Source: Candidatus Peregrinibacteria bacterium
GTDB taxonomy: Bacteria > Patescibacteriota > Gracilibacteria > UBA1369 > UBA12463
Reading direction: 5' to 3'
DNA length: 10,180 bases
Assembly (NCBI GenBank): GCA_016215735.1
Contig: JACRIA010000019.1
Location: 1 to 10,180 of the forward strand
Part shown: positions 1 through 6,987 of the stretch, piece by piece
Position numbering within the stretch: the first letter of the stretch is position 1
How the letters are laid out: the number at the start of each line of letters is the position of its first letter
Program-made: the position numbers and the translations under genes
Notes under the pieces: generated by a model
Databases searched by the model: none
What the model was told of the DNA's origin: nothing
What the model saw: the letters and a program-made list of their open reading frames with translations, nothing else

Positions 1-50
1 CGCAAAATCTCCTCTCGCACTTCCCGAGAAATGGGTTTGTATCTGCTCAT
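1..50 (-). CDS. 5' end of a helix-turn-helix/transposase-like gene (partial)
   Basis: An ATG at position 50 on the minus strand opens a frame that runs off the left edge without a stop. It reads MSRYKPISREVREEIL and then an arginine codon. From memory, this resembles the first residues of small HTH subunits of IS3-type transposases common in Patescibacteria, which begin with a basic segment and a K/R-P-I-S-x-E-x-x-E-x-I pattern just before the recognition helices. Only 16 complete codons are visible, so no domain can be confirmed. No Shine-Dalgarno sequence precedes the ATG. The gene is divergent from the small ORF at 94, with 43 nt between the two starts. It could equally be another HTH regulator, or a chance frame. 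Confidence 0.4.
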   Translation of the reverse strand, partial: MSRYKPISREVREEIL

Positions 51-58
51 ACGATTTG

Positions 59-81
59 GGTTATGTTTTAGAGCATAATCC
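59..81. promoter_or_regulatory. Inverted repeat between divergent starts (possible operator)
   Basis: GGTTATG (59-65) and CATAA-T-CC (74-81) form a seven-pair dyad with one bulged T and an 8-nt spacer. It lies in the 43-nt gap between the divergent starts at 50 (minus) and 94 (plus). The right arm contains CATAAT (74-79), a possible weak -10 for the plus-strand ORF, although no good -35 lies 17 nt upstream. An operator or an insertion-sequence end are both possible. At this length chance is also possible. Confidence 0.25.
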
Positions 82-93
82 ATTAAGGACTAT

Positions 94-348
94 ATGTCTA
101 AAATACAGGGTACCTGCCACACTCCTTGTAGTGTGCATTGCGAAAAGGCGCTAAAAACACTCAAAATTTGGCAGGAAACTATGCAAAAAGCGGATCCGGA
201 AGCCGCAAAAGAATTACAAATTTTCAATTGGGCAAATAGTCCAGGAAAAAGAATTTATTACAAAGAATTACAACGAATTGAGTGCGAAAAAGATATAAAA
301 GGAATGATAGATTCGATAAGAAAAAATATGAAAAATTTGGTTGGGTAG
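94..348 (+). CDS. Small cysteine-containing protein of unknown function (84 aa)
   Basis: I do not recognise this 84-residue protein. The start is supported by AAGGA (85-89) five bases before the ATG, the only clear Shine-Dalgarno-like sequence in the window. The N-terminus carries Cys8, Cys12 and Cys16 in a C-x3-C-x3-C arrangement with His9 and His15 close by, which could bind a metal. A fourth cysteine is at position 64. The rest is charged and probably helical, with two lysine/glutamate-rich segments and a basic C-terminus. There is no signal peptide or membrane segment. It ends 10 nt before the -35 box of the RNase P RNA promoter and is divergent from a transposase-like start. The C-x3-C-x3-C spacing and small size do not fit a radical SAM enzyme. 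It may be a real small gene or cargo next to a mobile element. Confidence 0.5.
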   Translation: MSKIQGTCHTPCSVHCEKALKTLKIWQETMQKADPEAAKELQIFNWANSPGKRIYYKELQRIECEKDIKGMIDSIRKNMKNLVG

Positions 349-357
349 CATCAAGGT

Positions 358-386
358 TTGCGTAAAAAGTTTTTTTATTATAGAAT
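358..386 (+). promoter_or_regulatory. Promoter of the RNase P RNA gene
   Basis: TTGCGT (358-363) and TAGAAT (381-386) are separated by exactly 17 nt. Each matches four or five of the six sigma-70 consensus bases. Transcription would begin about 7 nt downstream, at 393, which is where the 5' strand of RNase P helix P1 begins. That agreement between promoter and RNA structure is the main support. Confidence 0.6.
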
Positions 387-392
387 AGCGCA

Positions 393-814
393 GCGAAGGT
401 TCTTTGAATGGTCGGTCGCCTCAGGCGACAGGAAAGTCCGAGCACTATCGAAACAATGTAACAGGTAACACCTGTCGGCTGTGTTCCAAAACTGCTGCGC
501 AAGCAGCAAACAAAACCACAGCTAGAGAAAGTGTCACAGAGACTATACTAGTCCGCCTTAGGCGGATGAAAGGTGAAAAGTCCCGCTTAGCGGGAAATCG
601 TAGGGTAACCTAGGAATATGGCAAACCTTACATAGTGCAAGGCGGGGTGGAAAGAAAGGGCACAGCGGCGCAAGCCGCTCAAAAGTTCGGTTTCGAAACT
701 CCAATCTTCCCGCCGCAAGATATTTCCGCTTCGGCGGAAAGCTAGATAGATGATCATTGCCCTGCTCCATCAAAAGCGCAGGGAACAGAACTCGGCTTAC
801 AGAAGAACTTTCGC
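393..814 (+). ncRNA. rnpB: RNase P RNA, bacterial type A
   Basis: This is the catalytic RNA of RNase P, which removes 5' leaders from tRNA precursors. P1 pairs 393-404 with 803-814 over 12 bp, including one G-U pair. P2 pairs 407-413 with 752-758. P3 is a GTCGCC/GGCGAC hairpin (415-429) with a three-base loop. The P4 region carries the family signatures GGAAAGTCCGAGC (431-443) and ACAGAACTCGGCTTA (785-799). Its CCGAG/CTCGG pairing (438-442 with 791-795) replaces the CCGGG/CCCGG of E. coli, a compensatory change. Other stems include TCCGCC/GGCGGA (552-566) and a P18-like CCCTGC/GCAGGG (760-783). ACAGAG and GCAAACC core sequences are present. Length is about 422 nt, a little longer than E. coli's 377. 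Ends are set by P1 and by the promoter and terminator. Several frames open across it on both strands but are not genes. Confidence 0.95.
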
Positions 815-839
815 CCAAAACAATTTTGGCGGTTTTTTT
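811..839 (+). terminator. Intrinsic terminator of the RNase P RNA gene
   Basis: CCAAAA (815-820), a three-base loop and TTTTGG (824-829) form a stem that extends outward through TCG/CGG with one bulged C at 814. Seven T residues (833-839) follow directly. The base of the stem overlaps the 3' strand of P1, the usual compact arrangement for rnpB. Confidence 0.8.
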
Positions 840-866
840 ATATCAAAGCAAAAATAAAAACTTTAA

Positions 867-887
867 CAAGATTCCGTCCTAGGACGG
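867..887 (-). repeat. Palindromic element, copy A (inverted relative to copy B)
   Basis: Read on the minus strand this is CCGTC, then CTAG, then GACGGAATCTTG. The first 14 bases are a perfect palindrome (874-887). It is the reverse-oriented partner of the element at 936-956, identical in 17 of 21 positions, with all four differences in the central tetranucleotide. On the minus strand it is followed by AT-rich sequence with T runs, so it could also form a weak hairpin in transcripts from that strand. Confidence 0.7.
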
Positions 888-935
888 TGTCGCTTGCAAA
901 AAACGGTTTATATAAGCCAAATTTTTAATCCATTT

Positions 936-956
936 CCGTCACGTGACGGAATCTTG
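936..956 (+). repeat. Palindromic element, copy B
   Basis: It reads CCGTC, then ACGT, then GACGGAATCTTG. It lies inside an 18-bp perfect palindrome, TTCCGTCACGTGACGGAA (934-951). Its right arm GACGGAATCTTG (945-956) is also the exact 12-nt complement of 867-878, so the two copies can pair either internally or with each other. The last three bases of the element are the TTG of a TTGACA box (954-959), followed shortly by seven T residues (960-966). Confidence 0.7.
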
Positions 957-983
957 ACATTTTTTTCCGATACATACTATGTT
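954..983 (+). promoter_or_regulatory. Candidate distal promoter for the sugar transferase gene
   Basis: TTGACA (954-959) is a perfect -35 hexamer. Eighteen bases later comes TATGTT (978-983), a weak -10 with four of six matches; TACTAT (975-980) is an alternative at a short 15-nt spacing. The predicted transcript would start near 990 and have a leader of about 75 nt. The -35 box overlaps palindromic copy B, and the start point would fall in the GGACCGGTCC palindrome. Confidence 0.35.
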
Positions 984-988
984 GTTTT

Positions 989-998
989 GGACCGGTCC
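989..998. promoter_or_regulatory. GGACCGGTCC palindrome, possible operator
   Basis: A perfect 10-bp palindrome. Allowing a G-U pair it extends in RNA to UUUUGGACC/GGUCCGAAA (985-1002). It falls at the predicted start of transcription from the distal promoter, where a repressor site or a 5'-end hairpin would act. A 10-bp palindrome can arise by chance in 10 kb, so only its position makes it notable. Confidence 0.3.
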
Positions 999-1049
999 GA
1001 AACAGATATCAGAAAAATCGTGCAAAAACACCTCCGTCTCTAATCCCCA

Positions 1050-1058
1050 TGCTATAAT
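1050..1058 (+). promoter_or_regulatory. Extended -10 promoter giving a leaderless sugar transferase mRNA
   Basis: TGCTATAAT is a perfect TGN extended -10. Only six bases separate TATAAT from the ATG at 1065, so transcription should begin at or next to the start codon. No good -35 is visible 16-18 nt upstream, as is common for extended -10 promoters. The same nine bases precede secA. Confidence 0.6.
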
Positions 1059-1064
1059 ATCCCC

Positions 1065-2468
1065 ATGAAACGAAGTGAAATAATTTTCGGCTTGCTAAAA
1101 ATCCCAGTGGATATTATTGCTATACTCGGCGCCGCGATTACAGCTTATGAATTGCGCAAAATTGTCGAGCCGATTCCAGGCCTGCGTTTTCCTGTTGATA
1201 TTCAAATTTTTCAGCCTTTTAACGAATATATGAGATTCAGCGCAATTGCTGCAGTCGGTCTTCTTGTGATTTTCGTATTCAGCAAAATGTATTCAATGAA
1301 AATCACAATAACAATCTGGCGTGAAATTTTGAGAATTTTTGTCGCGACAAGCGTCTGGTTAATGGCAATAATTGCTTACTTTTTTGTGATAAGAGAATTC
1401 CCCTTCTCCCGCCTTGAACTCGGCTACACGTGGCTATTTACAATTGTATTCGTGTCATTCGGCCGCATTTTTATAAAAATAATTCAGCGCGTACTTTTGC
1501 GATTTGGCATTGGAAAAATAAATGTCATGGTGCTAGGCGAAACGAAAACAGCAATGCTCGTATGCGCTGCTTTGGCAAAACAAAAAGAATACAATGTTTT
1601 ACGGATCGATAACGGAATAAGAACAATCGCTGATTTGGAAACCGCAGTCAAATCGCTTCGCATTGATGAAATTATTCAAAGCAAATCCAGTATAGAGAAA
1701 TCCGACATCCTGCAATTCTGCAGGGAAAATCAAATTATTTACAGATTCATTCCTGACCTTGTGGAAGCCCAGCAAACTAATATAGACGTGCACGAAATCA
1801 ACAACATTCCGATAATAGCATTGAAGCCGACTCCGCTAGACGGCTGGGGCAGAGTTTCAAAAAGGATATTTGATATTGCAGGCGCTGGGCTCGGACTCAT
1901 CATCACATCGCCAATAATGCTCGCAAGTGCAATTTTAATAAAAACAACTTCAGAAGGACCGGTTCTATTTTCACAGCGCGACAATGGCTCGCCTGTTATG
2001 AGAATCGGACAAAACAGCAAGCCATTCAGATTTTTCAAATTCAGAACAATGCGGCCAGGCACGGATGATATGCGCTACACATTGCTCGCAAGCCAAAATC
2101 TGCGCCAAAACTCCCCTCTTGTAAAAATAAAAAATGATCCGCGCGTAACCCGCCTTGGCAGATTTCTGCGCAAAACAAGCATTGATGAACTGCCGCAGCT
2201 ATTAAGCGTTTTGCGCGGCCACATGAGCTTGGTTGGTCCTCGTCCGCATCTGCCGGAAGAAGTTGAAAAATACAAAAATTCAGACCGCTTTGTCTTTACA
2301 ATAAAACCCGGCGTCACAGGAATGGCGCAAATAAAAGGCCGAAGTGACCTTGATTTTGAAACCGAAATGAAACTCGACGCCTATTACATCCGAAACTGGT
2401 CAATCTGGCTGGATATAAAAATACTCCTGAAAACGCTCGCAGCGCTTTTTAAAGGATACAAGGAATAA
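1065..2468 (+). CDS. Polyprenyl-phosphate sugar-1-phosphate transferase (WcaJ/WbaP type)
   Basis: This inner-membrane enzyme moves a sugar-1-phosphate from a nucleotide sugar to undecaprenyl phosphate, the first committed step of polysaccharide or glycan assembly. The 467 residues fit the exopolysaccharide glycosylphosphotransferase family. Hydrophobic segments lie near residues 8-30, 57-73, 91-109 and 122-140. A Rossmann-like soluble part (about 151-250) follows, then a re-entrant membrane helix (267-292) and the catalytic bacterial sugar transferase domain to the C-terminus. Visible signatures are [11 protein letters not shown] (319-329), the catalytic Asp374-Glu375 dyad in [17 protein letters not shown] (388-394) and [13 protein letters not shown]. 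The sugar cannot be read from the sequence. No Shine-Dalgarno sequence precedes the ATG; an extended -10 lies six bases upstream. galE, also in the window, makes a possible precursor but is not in the same operon. Confidence 0.93.
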   Translation: MKRSEIIFGLLKIPVDIIAILGAAITAYELRKIVEPIPGLRFPVDIQIFQPFNEYMRFSAIAAVGLLVIFVFSKMYSMKITITIWREILRIFVATSVWLMAIIAYFFVIREFPFSRLELGYTWLFTIVFVSFGRIFIKIIQRVLLRFGIGKINVMVLGETKTAMLVCAALAKQKEYNVLRIDNGIRTIADLETAVKSLRIDEIIQSKSSIEKSDILQFCRENQIIYRFIPDLVEAQQTNIDVHEINNIPIIALKPTPLDGWGRVSKRIFDIAGAGLGLIITSPIMLASAILIKTTSEGPVLFSQRDNGSPVMRIGQNSKPFRFFKFRTMRPGTDDMRYTLLASQNLRQNSPLVKIKNDPRVTRLGRFLRKTSIDELPQLLSVLRGHMSLVGPRPHLPEEVEKYKNSDRFVFTIKPGVTGMAQIKGRSDLDFETEMKLDAYYIRNWSIWLDIKILLKTLAALFKGYKE

Positions 2469-2470
2469 TT

Positions 2471-2484
2471 GGGGACGGAGGCAG
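2471..2484 (+). repeat. 14-nt repeat shared with galE
   Basis: GGGGACGGAGGCAG here is exactly the reverse complement of 7259-7272 inside galE. It fills the gap between the sugar transferase stop and the secA -10 box and overlaps where a -35 would lie. A related sequence on the minus strand at 1031-1046 (GACGGAGG with a GGGG nearby) sits at the equivalent place before the sugar transferase gene. Confidence 0.5.
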
Positions 2485-2489
2485 ATTTT

Positions 2490-2498
2490 TGCTATAAT
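2490..2498 (+). promoter_or_regulatory. Extended -10 promoter of secA
   Basis: TGCTATAAT is again a perfect extended -10, with eight bases between TATAAT and the ATG at 2507. The transcript would begin within about two bases of the start codon. TTGGGG (2469-2474) at an 18-nt spacing is a poor -35. The sugar transferase gene ends only 38 nt upstream of secA, so secA may also receive read-through. Confidence 0.6.
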
Positions 2499-2506
2499 AC
2501 AAAAGT

Positions 2507-5185
2507 ATGATTCACAAAATCATCAACTTCATTTTAGGCGACCGCAATGCCAAAGAAATCAAAAAGCTCTGGCCGATCGTTCATAAAATAAACCGCATCG
2601 AGGAGGATTATCAGAAAAATCTCAAGCCGGAGGATATTCCGCGCAAGACCGAAGAATTCAAAAACCGCCTCGCAGAGGGGAAAGAAAATCTTGATGATTT
2701 GCTGCCCGAAGCTTTTGCGCTCGTGAAATACGCGTGCCGCACAAGTTTAGGCAAAAAATGGGTTGTGCGCGGGAACGAAATAACCTGGGATATGGTGCCT
2801 TTTGATGTCCAGCTCATCGGCGGAATTGTCCTGCACCAAGGCAAAATCTCTGAAATGAAAACTGGTGAAGGCAAAACTCTTGTTTGTGTGATGCCAGCGT
2901 ATTTAAACGCGCTCACAGGCCGCCATGTTTTTATCGTAACTGTTAATGAATACTTGGCTAGCCGCGATTCTGAATGGATGGGTGGAATTTACAATACTCT
3001 CGGCCTTAATGTCGGTGTTACAAAACACGGCCAAAACGAAGAAGAAAAAAAACACGCTTACTCCTGCGACATTGTCTACGGCACGAATAATGAATTCGGC
3101 TTTGATTATCTGCGCGACAATATGGCAGTATCGCTCGACCGCGTCACACAGGCTGATTTATATTACGCGATTGTTGATGAAGTTGACTCGATTTTGATTG
3201 ATGAAGCGCGTACTCCTCTTATTATTTCCGCGCCAGCTGAAGAATCAACTGAAAAATATATTAAATATTCCCGCTTGATTAGCCAGCTTCATGAAAAAGA
3301 AGACTATGCGATTGATGAAAAAATGAAAACAGCGGTTTTGACTGAACAAGGAATCGCTAAAATGGAAAATTTTCTCGGCGTTGAAAATATTTATACTGAT
3401 ATGGGTTTTTCTGAAGTGCATCATATTGAACAGGCTTTAAAGGCTAACGCGTGCTATAAACGCGATATTGATTATGTTGTTAAAGACGGTGAAATCATCA
3501 TTGTTGATGAATTCACGGGGAGAATGATGCAGGGCCGGCGCTATTCTGAAGGTCTTCATCAGGCAATCGAAGCAAAAGAAAATGTGGAAGTTAAGCGCGA
3601 AAGCAGAACTCTCGCTACGATTTCATTTCAAAATTATTTTAGACTTTTCAAAAAGTTGGCGGGTATGACAGGCACTGCCGCGACAGAAGCTGATGAATTT
3701 TTGCAAATATACGGCTTGGACACGCTCATTATTCCGACAAATCAACCAATGATAAGGCGCGATCATCCTGATTCAATTTACAAAAATCAAATCGGAAAAT
3801 TTAAGGCAGTTGTGGCCTCTGTAAAAGAATTGCATAAAAAAGGACAGCCTGTTCTTATCGGCACAATTTCAATTGAAAAATCAGAAGTTTTAAGCAAAAT
3901 GCTAACTATTGAAGGAGTTCCGCATAAAGTTTTAAACGCGAAATTTCACGAGAAGGAAGCTGAAATTATCAAGGACGCTGGCCAAAAGGCCGCTGTAACG
4001 ATCGCGACAAACATGGCTGGACGCGGCACGGATATTAAGCTCGAGCTCGGCGTCACGGATCTCGGCGGGCTTTTTATTCTCGGCACTGAACGCCATGAAT
4101 CAAGGCGCATCGACAATCAACTCCGCGGTAGAAGCGGCCGCCAAGGCGATCCTGGCGAAAGCCAATTTTATGTTTCGATGGAAGACGATTTAATGCGATT
4201 GTTCGGATCAGATCGCGTAAAAAGAATGATGGATATTTTGAAAATTCCGGATGACATGCCGATTGAAAATCGGATGATAAGCGGAGCGATTGAAAGCGCG
4301 CAGAAAAAAGTTGAAGGCCACCATTTTGATATCAGAAAACATCTTGTTCAATACGACGATATTATAAATATTCACCGCGAAATTATTTACTCGCGCAGAC
4401 GCAAAATTCTTGAAAGCGCGAATATTCGCACCGACATAATGAATTGTATTTCAGAATTTGCTGAAAATCTTGTGCGGAATCATACAGAGGCGCGCGATGT
4501 TTATGAATGGGATTATGAAAAAATCCACGCTGAAATTTGCGCGCTTGTCTCTGAACCGGCGCAAGAATTGAAACTTGCGGATTTAAAACCGATTTCAAAA
4601 CAGGAAAAATTTATAGAAACCGCGGCAAAATATCTCAAAGAAGAATATGAAAACCGCGAAAAAATTTTAGCAGATATCGGAACCGCTTCCCTGCGGGAAT
4701 CGGTTCCGGTGATGCGCGACATTGAACGAAATGTTCACCTTCGCACAATCGATATATTGTGGATGGAACATATAGATAATATGTCAGCTCTGCGCGAAAG
4801 CGTTTCTTTAAGCGGCTACGGCCAGAAAGATCCGCTGACCGAATACAAAAACGCTGCTTTTGAAATGTTCAACAAAATGATGGCTGACACAATTTCAAAT
4901 ACAGTAATAACTTTATTCAAGATACCTCTTCGACAAATCGCTCCGCAAAGAATTGCAATACAAGAACGGCCGGCGGCAAATATAATGACAAATGAAGATC
5001 AGATTGAATCAACGCTTACAGGCGGTGCGAGTGCGCTTACCACTGAGCCGCGTGTAATCAAAGTCGGCAGCAGCGCACAAACGCGAGGCGGCGGGGGCGC
5101 GATAAAATCCGCGCCAGAAATCGGCAGAAACGATCCGTGCCCGTGCGGAAGCGGAAAAAAGTACAAAAAATGCTGCGGAGCGTGA
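2507..5185 (+). CDS. secA: SecA, preprotein translocase ATPase
   Basis: SecA drives unfolded preproteins through the SecYEG channel using ATP. At 892 residues it is full length (E. coli 901, B. subtilis 841). Walker A is GEGKT at 120-124 and the DEVD Walker B is at 224-227. [23 protein letters not shown] (386-392), [11 protein letters not shown] (502-512) and [11 protein letters not shown] mark the two nucleotide-binding folds and helicase motifs. [13 protein letters not shown] belongs to the helical scaffold. A glycine-rich linker leads to a C-terminal zinc site with Cys878, Cys880, Cys889 and Cys890, as in SecB- and ribosome-binding SecA tails. Residues 725-734 look like an insertion encoded by a near-perfect palindrome at 4678-4708. 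The linker is also encoded by a short GGCGCG/CGCGCC dyad (5096-5115). No Shine-Dalgarno sequence is present; the start follows an extended -10 by eight bases. Confidence 0.98.
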   Translation: MIHKIINFILGDRNAKEIKKLWPIVHKINRIEEDYQKNLKPEDIPRKTEEFKNRLAEGKENLDDLLPEAFALVKYACRTSLGKKWVVRGNEITWDMVPFDVQLIGGIVLHQGKISEMKTGEGKTLVCVMPAYLNALTGRHVFIVTVNEYLASRDSEWMGGIYNTLGLNVGVTKHGQNEEEKKHAYSCDIVYGTNNEFGFDYLRDNMAVSLDRVTQADLYYAIVDEVDSILIDEARTPLIISAPAEESTEKYIKYSRLISQLHEKEDYAIDEKMKTAVLTEQGIAKMENFLGVENIYTDMGFSEVHHIEQALKANACYKRDIDYVVKDGEIIIVDEFTGRMMQGRRYSEGLHQAIEAKENVEVKRESRTLATISFQNYFRLFKKLAGMTGTAATEADEFLQIYGLDTLIIPTNQPMIRRDHPDSIYKNQIGKFKAVVASVKELHKKGQPVLIGTISIEKSEVLSKMLTIEGVPHKVLNAKFHEKEAEIIKDAGQKAAVTIATNMAGRGTDIKLELGVTDLGGLFILGTERHESRRIDNQLRGRSGRQGDPGESQFYVSMEDDLMRLFGSDRVKRMMDILKIPDDMPIENRMISGAIESAQKKVEGHHFDIRKHLVQYDDIINIHREIIYSRRRKILESANIRTDIMNCISEFAENLVRNHTEARDVYEWDYEKIHAEICALVSEPAQELKLADLKPISKQEKFIETAAKYLKEEYENREKILADIGTASLRESVPVMRDIERNVHLRTIDILWMEHIDNMSALRESVSLSGYGQKDPLTEYKNAAFEMFNKMMADTISNTVITLFKIPLRQIAPQRIAIQERPAANIMTNEDQIESTLTGGASALTTEPRVIKVGSSAQTRGGGGAIKSAPEIGRNDPCPCGSGKKYKKCCGA
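4678..4708. repeat. In-frame palindrome within secA
   Basis: CGGAACCG (4678-4685) pairs with CGGTTCCG (4701-4708). Inside it TTCCC (4687-4691) pairs with GGGAA (4695-4699) around a TGC loop. Only the C4686/T4700 position is mismatched, giving 13 pairs in 31 nt. It encodes residues 725-734 ([10 protein letters not shown]), which correspond to about ten residues absent from the B. subtilis protein as I remember it. Confidence 0.65.
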
Positions 5186-5208
5186 AATCAATTCATAACA
5201 ATAAAACT

Positions 5209-5607
5209 ATGAAAGGATTTAATTCCAACATTGAAAAAAGCACTTTGGAAAATAACAATTTCCGCAAAGTGCTTTATACCAGCAAGCACAGCCAATTAGT
5301 GCTGATGGGTTTGAAGCCAAAAGAAGAAATCGGCATAGAAGTGCATCCTGATAATGACCAGTTTTTCCGCTTTGAAAAAGGACAAGGCAAATGTGTGATT
5401 GACGGAAATGAATACACGATTCAAGACGGCTCCGCGATTATTGTACCGGCTGGAACGCAGCATAACGTTATCAATATTTCTGATACAGAAGACCTAAAAC
5501 TCTACACCATTTATTCGCCGGCTCATCATAAAGACGGAATTGTACGGATGACAAAAAAAGAAGCCGAGGAGAATGAAGCTAGTTTTGACGGAAAGACAAC
5601 AGAGTGA
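5209..5607 (+). CDS. Small single-domain cupin protein (132 aa)
   Basis: A one-domain cupin beta-barrel, a fold that often holds a metal, of unknown substrate. Cupin motif 1 is degenerate: His46-Pro-Asp-Asn-Asp-Gln51 with Glu56 and Gly60. Motif 2 is close to consensus, with Gly74, Pro80, Gly82, His85 and Asn89 in the pattern G-x5-P-x-G-x2-H-x3-N. Close relatives (MKG-x-N-I-E start, HSQLVLM, PAGTQHNVIN, LYTIYSPAHH) are widespread hypothetical cupins, sometimes described as mannose-6-phosphate isomerase-like; that name is not evidence of activity. I chose the ATG at 5209 because an earlier in-frame ATG at 5137 would put 24 basic, non-cupin residues across the secA zinc-tail codons. It follows secA by 23 nt with no clear Shine-Dalgarno sequence, so cotranscription with secA is likely. 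Confidence 0.88.
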   Translation: MKGFNSNIEKSTLENNNFRKVLYTSKHSQLVLMGLKPKEEIGIEVHPDNDQFFRFEKGQGKCVIDGNEYTIQDGSAIIVPAGTQHNVINISDTEDLKLYTIYSPAHHKDGIVRMTKKEAEENEASFDGKTTE

Positions 5608-5630
5608 TTAAGGCATAACAATTCAAGTGT

Positions 5631-6938
5631 TTAAGTAATTGCATGCTCCGCAATAAATTTTTCTAGAATCGCCCTCAATTTTCCATAGACAGTTAGCTTT
5701 AAACCCAATTCTTTTGCTTTCGCAAGATCTTCCGCAACTTCTTTTGTTATCGCAATTATTTTATTATCAACTTTTTCTTTTTTAAAATCACTGATTTTCT
5801 TTATAAATTCTGTTAAATTTCGGCCTTCTAAACGTGAAAAAAAATCCTCTGACTTCCATAGTTCACTTTGTAATCTTTTCTCATCCTCTGACTCGATAGC
5901 AGATATTAAATTCCGTAATTTAATTTCAGTCACGACATTCAAATTAAAATTTCTTGCAGCTTCTATGCGTTTTTTAACGTTACTAATAAAATTTACAATG
6001 TCAGTACTATCACGCAATTTTATTTCTGCAAATTTTTCTAGCGCTTTTTCTAAAAAATCCAGTTCTTCTTCTATGTCTTTTGGTGAAGAGATGAGAAATG
6101 TTGACTTTGCCTGTTCTTCCAACGCACTTACAAGACTTGATAATTTATTCGCGGATATGTTGACGTCCCGTTCCCAAATTTCTTTTTCGCTTGGAAGCTT
6201 AATGCCTTGTTTATGCGCTAATTCTAAAATTTCTGTTTTATTGCGATTGTCGGTTTCAGTGGTTTCAAAAAATGATCTTTCTATTTTCCAATATATTATG
6301 TCTGCGATAAATTTTTTGGCTTCTTCTGGATATTTTTGCAAGTTTTCTACTTTGACAACCGGATCTATTTTTTTTAATAACTCCAAATATCCTTCAAGAT
6401 GATTAGCATACCACAGAGGCTCATCATGGTCTTTATTTATAAAATATTTAAACGGCCTTTCGGCCTCATCGGCAATTGATTTAAGAAAACTTAAATAAAC
6501 AGATTTATCAGTTAATTCGCCAAAATAATCAGCGTATGCCTGAATTAAATTATAAGTTTTTTGTAAAAATTCTAAAGAACAATATCCGGGTGTTTTTCTT
6601 CCTGGTTCATTACGTTCCTGCCCTATATTAGTCTCATCTAAATACATTCTTAACAGTTCCTGAATGACTTTTTGCTTTACTGCTTTGTCTGTATTCTTGT
6701 AAACTAGCATGTCTCTGATTGTAAGCAGAGACTTATTCTTTAAAACATTATTAAACTCATAAGCTGAAATGACATCTTCAAAAGTTCTTAATTTTGCGTG
6801 ATCTTCAACCTGCGCAACTTTGTCGCGTGTTTCAGTGATATTGCTTTCAACTTTTTTAGATTGTACTGTTTCAATATTTGTCGAATCATCAGGTACAATT
6901 TCACTTCCTGGCAGGATATTATTCTTATTACCATTCAT
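5631..6938 (-). CDS. Uncharacterised helical protein (435 aa)
   Basis: I do not recognise this protein. It begins MNGNKNNILPG and has a polar, probably disordered first 50 residues rich in Asp, Glu, Thr and Lys. The rest is charged and almost wholly helical, with heptad-like Leu/Ile spacing in several segments, such as the stretch around EELDFLEKALEKFAEIKLRD. There is no signal peptide, membrane helix, cysteine cluster or nucleotide-binding motif. It is probably cytosolic and may bind a partner through coiled coils. Base use is visibly more AT-rich than secA or galE (roughly one third G+C in lines I counted), which fits fast evolution or acquisition. I chose the ATG at 6938, because a frame from 7022 would overlap the galE 3' end and bury a strong promoter. 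It converges on the cupin gene with 23 nt between stops and no clear terminator. Confidence 0.8.
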   Translation of the reverse strand: MNGNKNNILPGSEIVPDDSTNIETVQSKKVESNITETRDKVAQVEDHAKLRTFEDVISAYEFNNVLKNKSLLTIRDMLVYKNTDKAVKQKVIQELLRMYLDETNIGQERNEPGRKTPGYCSLEFLQKTYNLIQAYADYFGELTDKSVYLSFLKSIADEAERPFKYFINKDHDEPLWYANHLEGYLELLKKIDPVVKVENLQKYPEEAKKFIADIIYWKIERSFFETTETDNRNKTEILELAHKQGIKLPSEKEIWERDVNISANKLSSLVSALEEQAKSTFLISSPKDIEEELDFLEKALEKFAEIKLRDSTDIVNFISNVKKRIEAARNFNLNVVTEIKLRNLISAIESEDEKRLQSELWKSEDFFSRLEGRNLTEFIKKISDFKKEKVDNKIIAITKEVAEDLAKAKELGLKLTVYGKLRAILEKFIAEHAIT

Positions 6939-6944
6939 ATATAA

Positions 6945-6973
6945 ATTATAACATAGACAGCAAATTTTGTCTA
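6945..6973 (-). promoter_or_regulatory. Strong promoter giving a leaderless mRNA for the 435-aa protein
   Basis: On the minus strand TAGACA (6973-6968, five of six consensus bases) is followed after 17 nt by a perfect TATAAT (6950-6945), with TG one base before it (extended -10). Six bases separate TATAAT from the ATG at 6938. The galE stop lies 49 nt upstream of that ATG, so the gene has its own promoter despite following galE closely. Confidence 0.75.
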
Positions 6974-6987
6974 ATAAAAGATGGGTG

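Noticed and set aside
404..818. Open frames on both strands across the RNase P RNA (404-613 plus, 558-818 minus, 224-502 minus)
   Set aside because: They follow RNA helices and conserved rnpB cores, have no protein-like composition, and start within the structured RNA.
1264..1308. 11-bp perfect inverted repeat (TTGTGATTTTC / GAAAATCACAA) in the sugar transferase gene
   Set aside because: It has a 23-nt loop, lies in hydrophobic-helix codons with no length anomaly in the protein, and is only marginally unlikely by chance.
5137..5208. Upstream start for the cupin gene overlapping the secA 3' end
   Set aside because: The extra 24 residues are the secA zinc-tail codons read in another frame and do not resemble a cupin; the ATG at 5209 begins the family-like MKGFNSNIEK.
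5638..5664. Weak hairpin ATTGC/GCAAT followed by T residues as a terminator for secA-cupin
   Set aside because: Only five pairs, and the T run starts several bases after the stem. Too weak to call, although no better terminator exists at this convergent junction.
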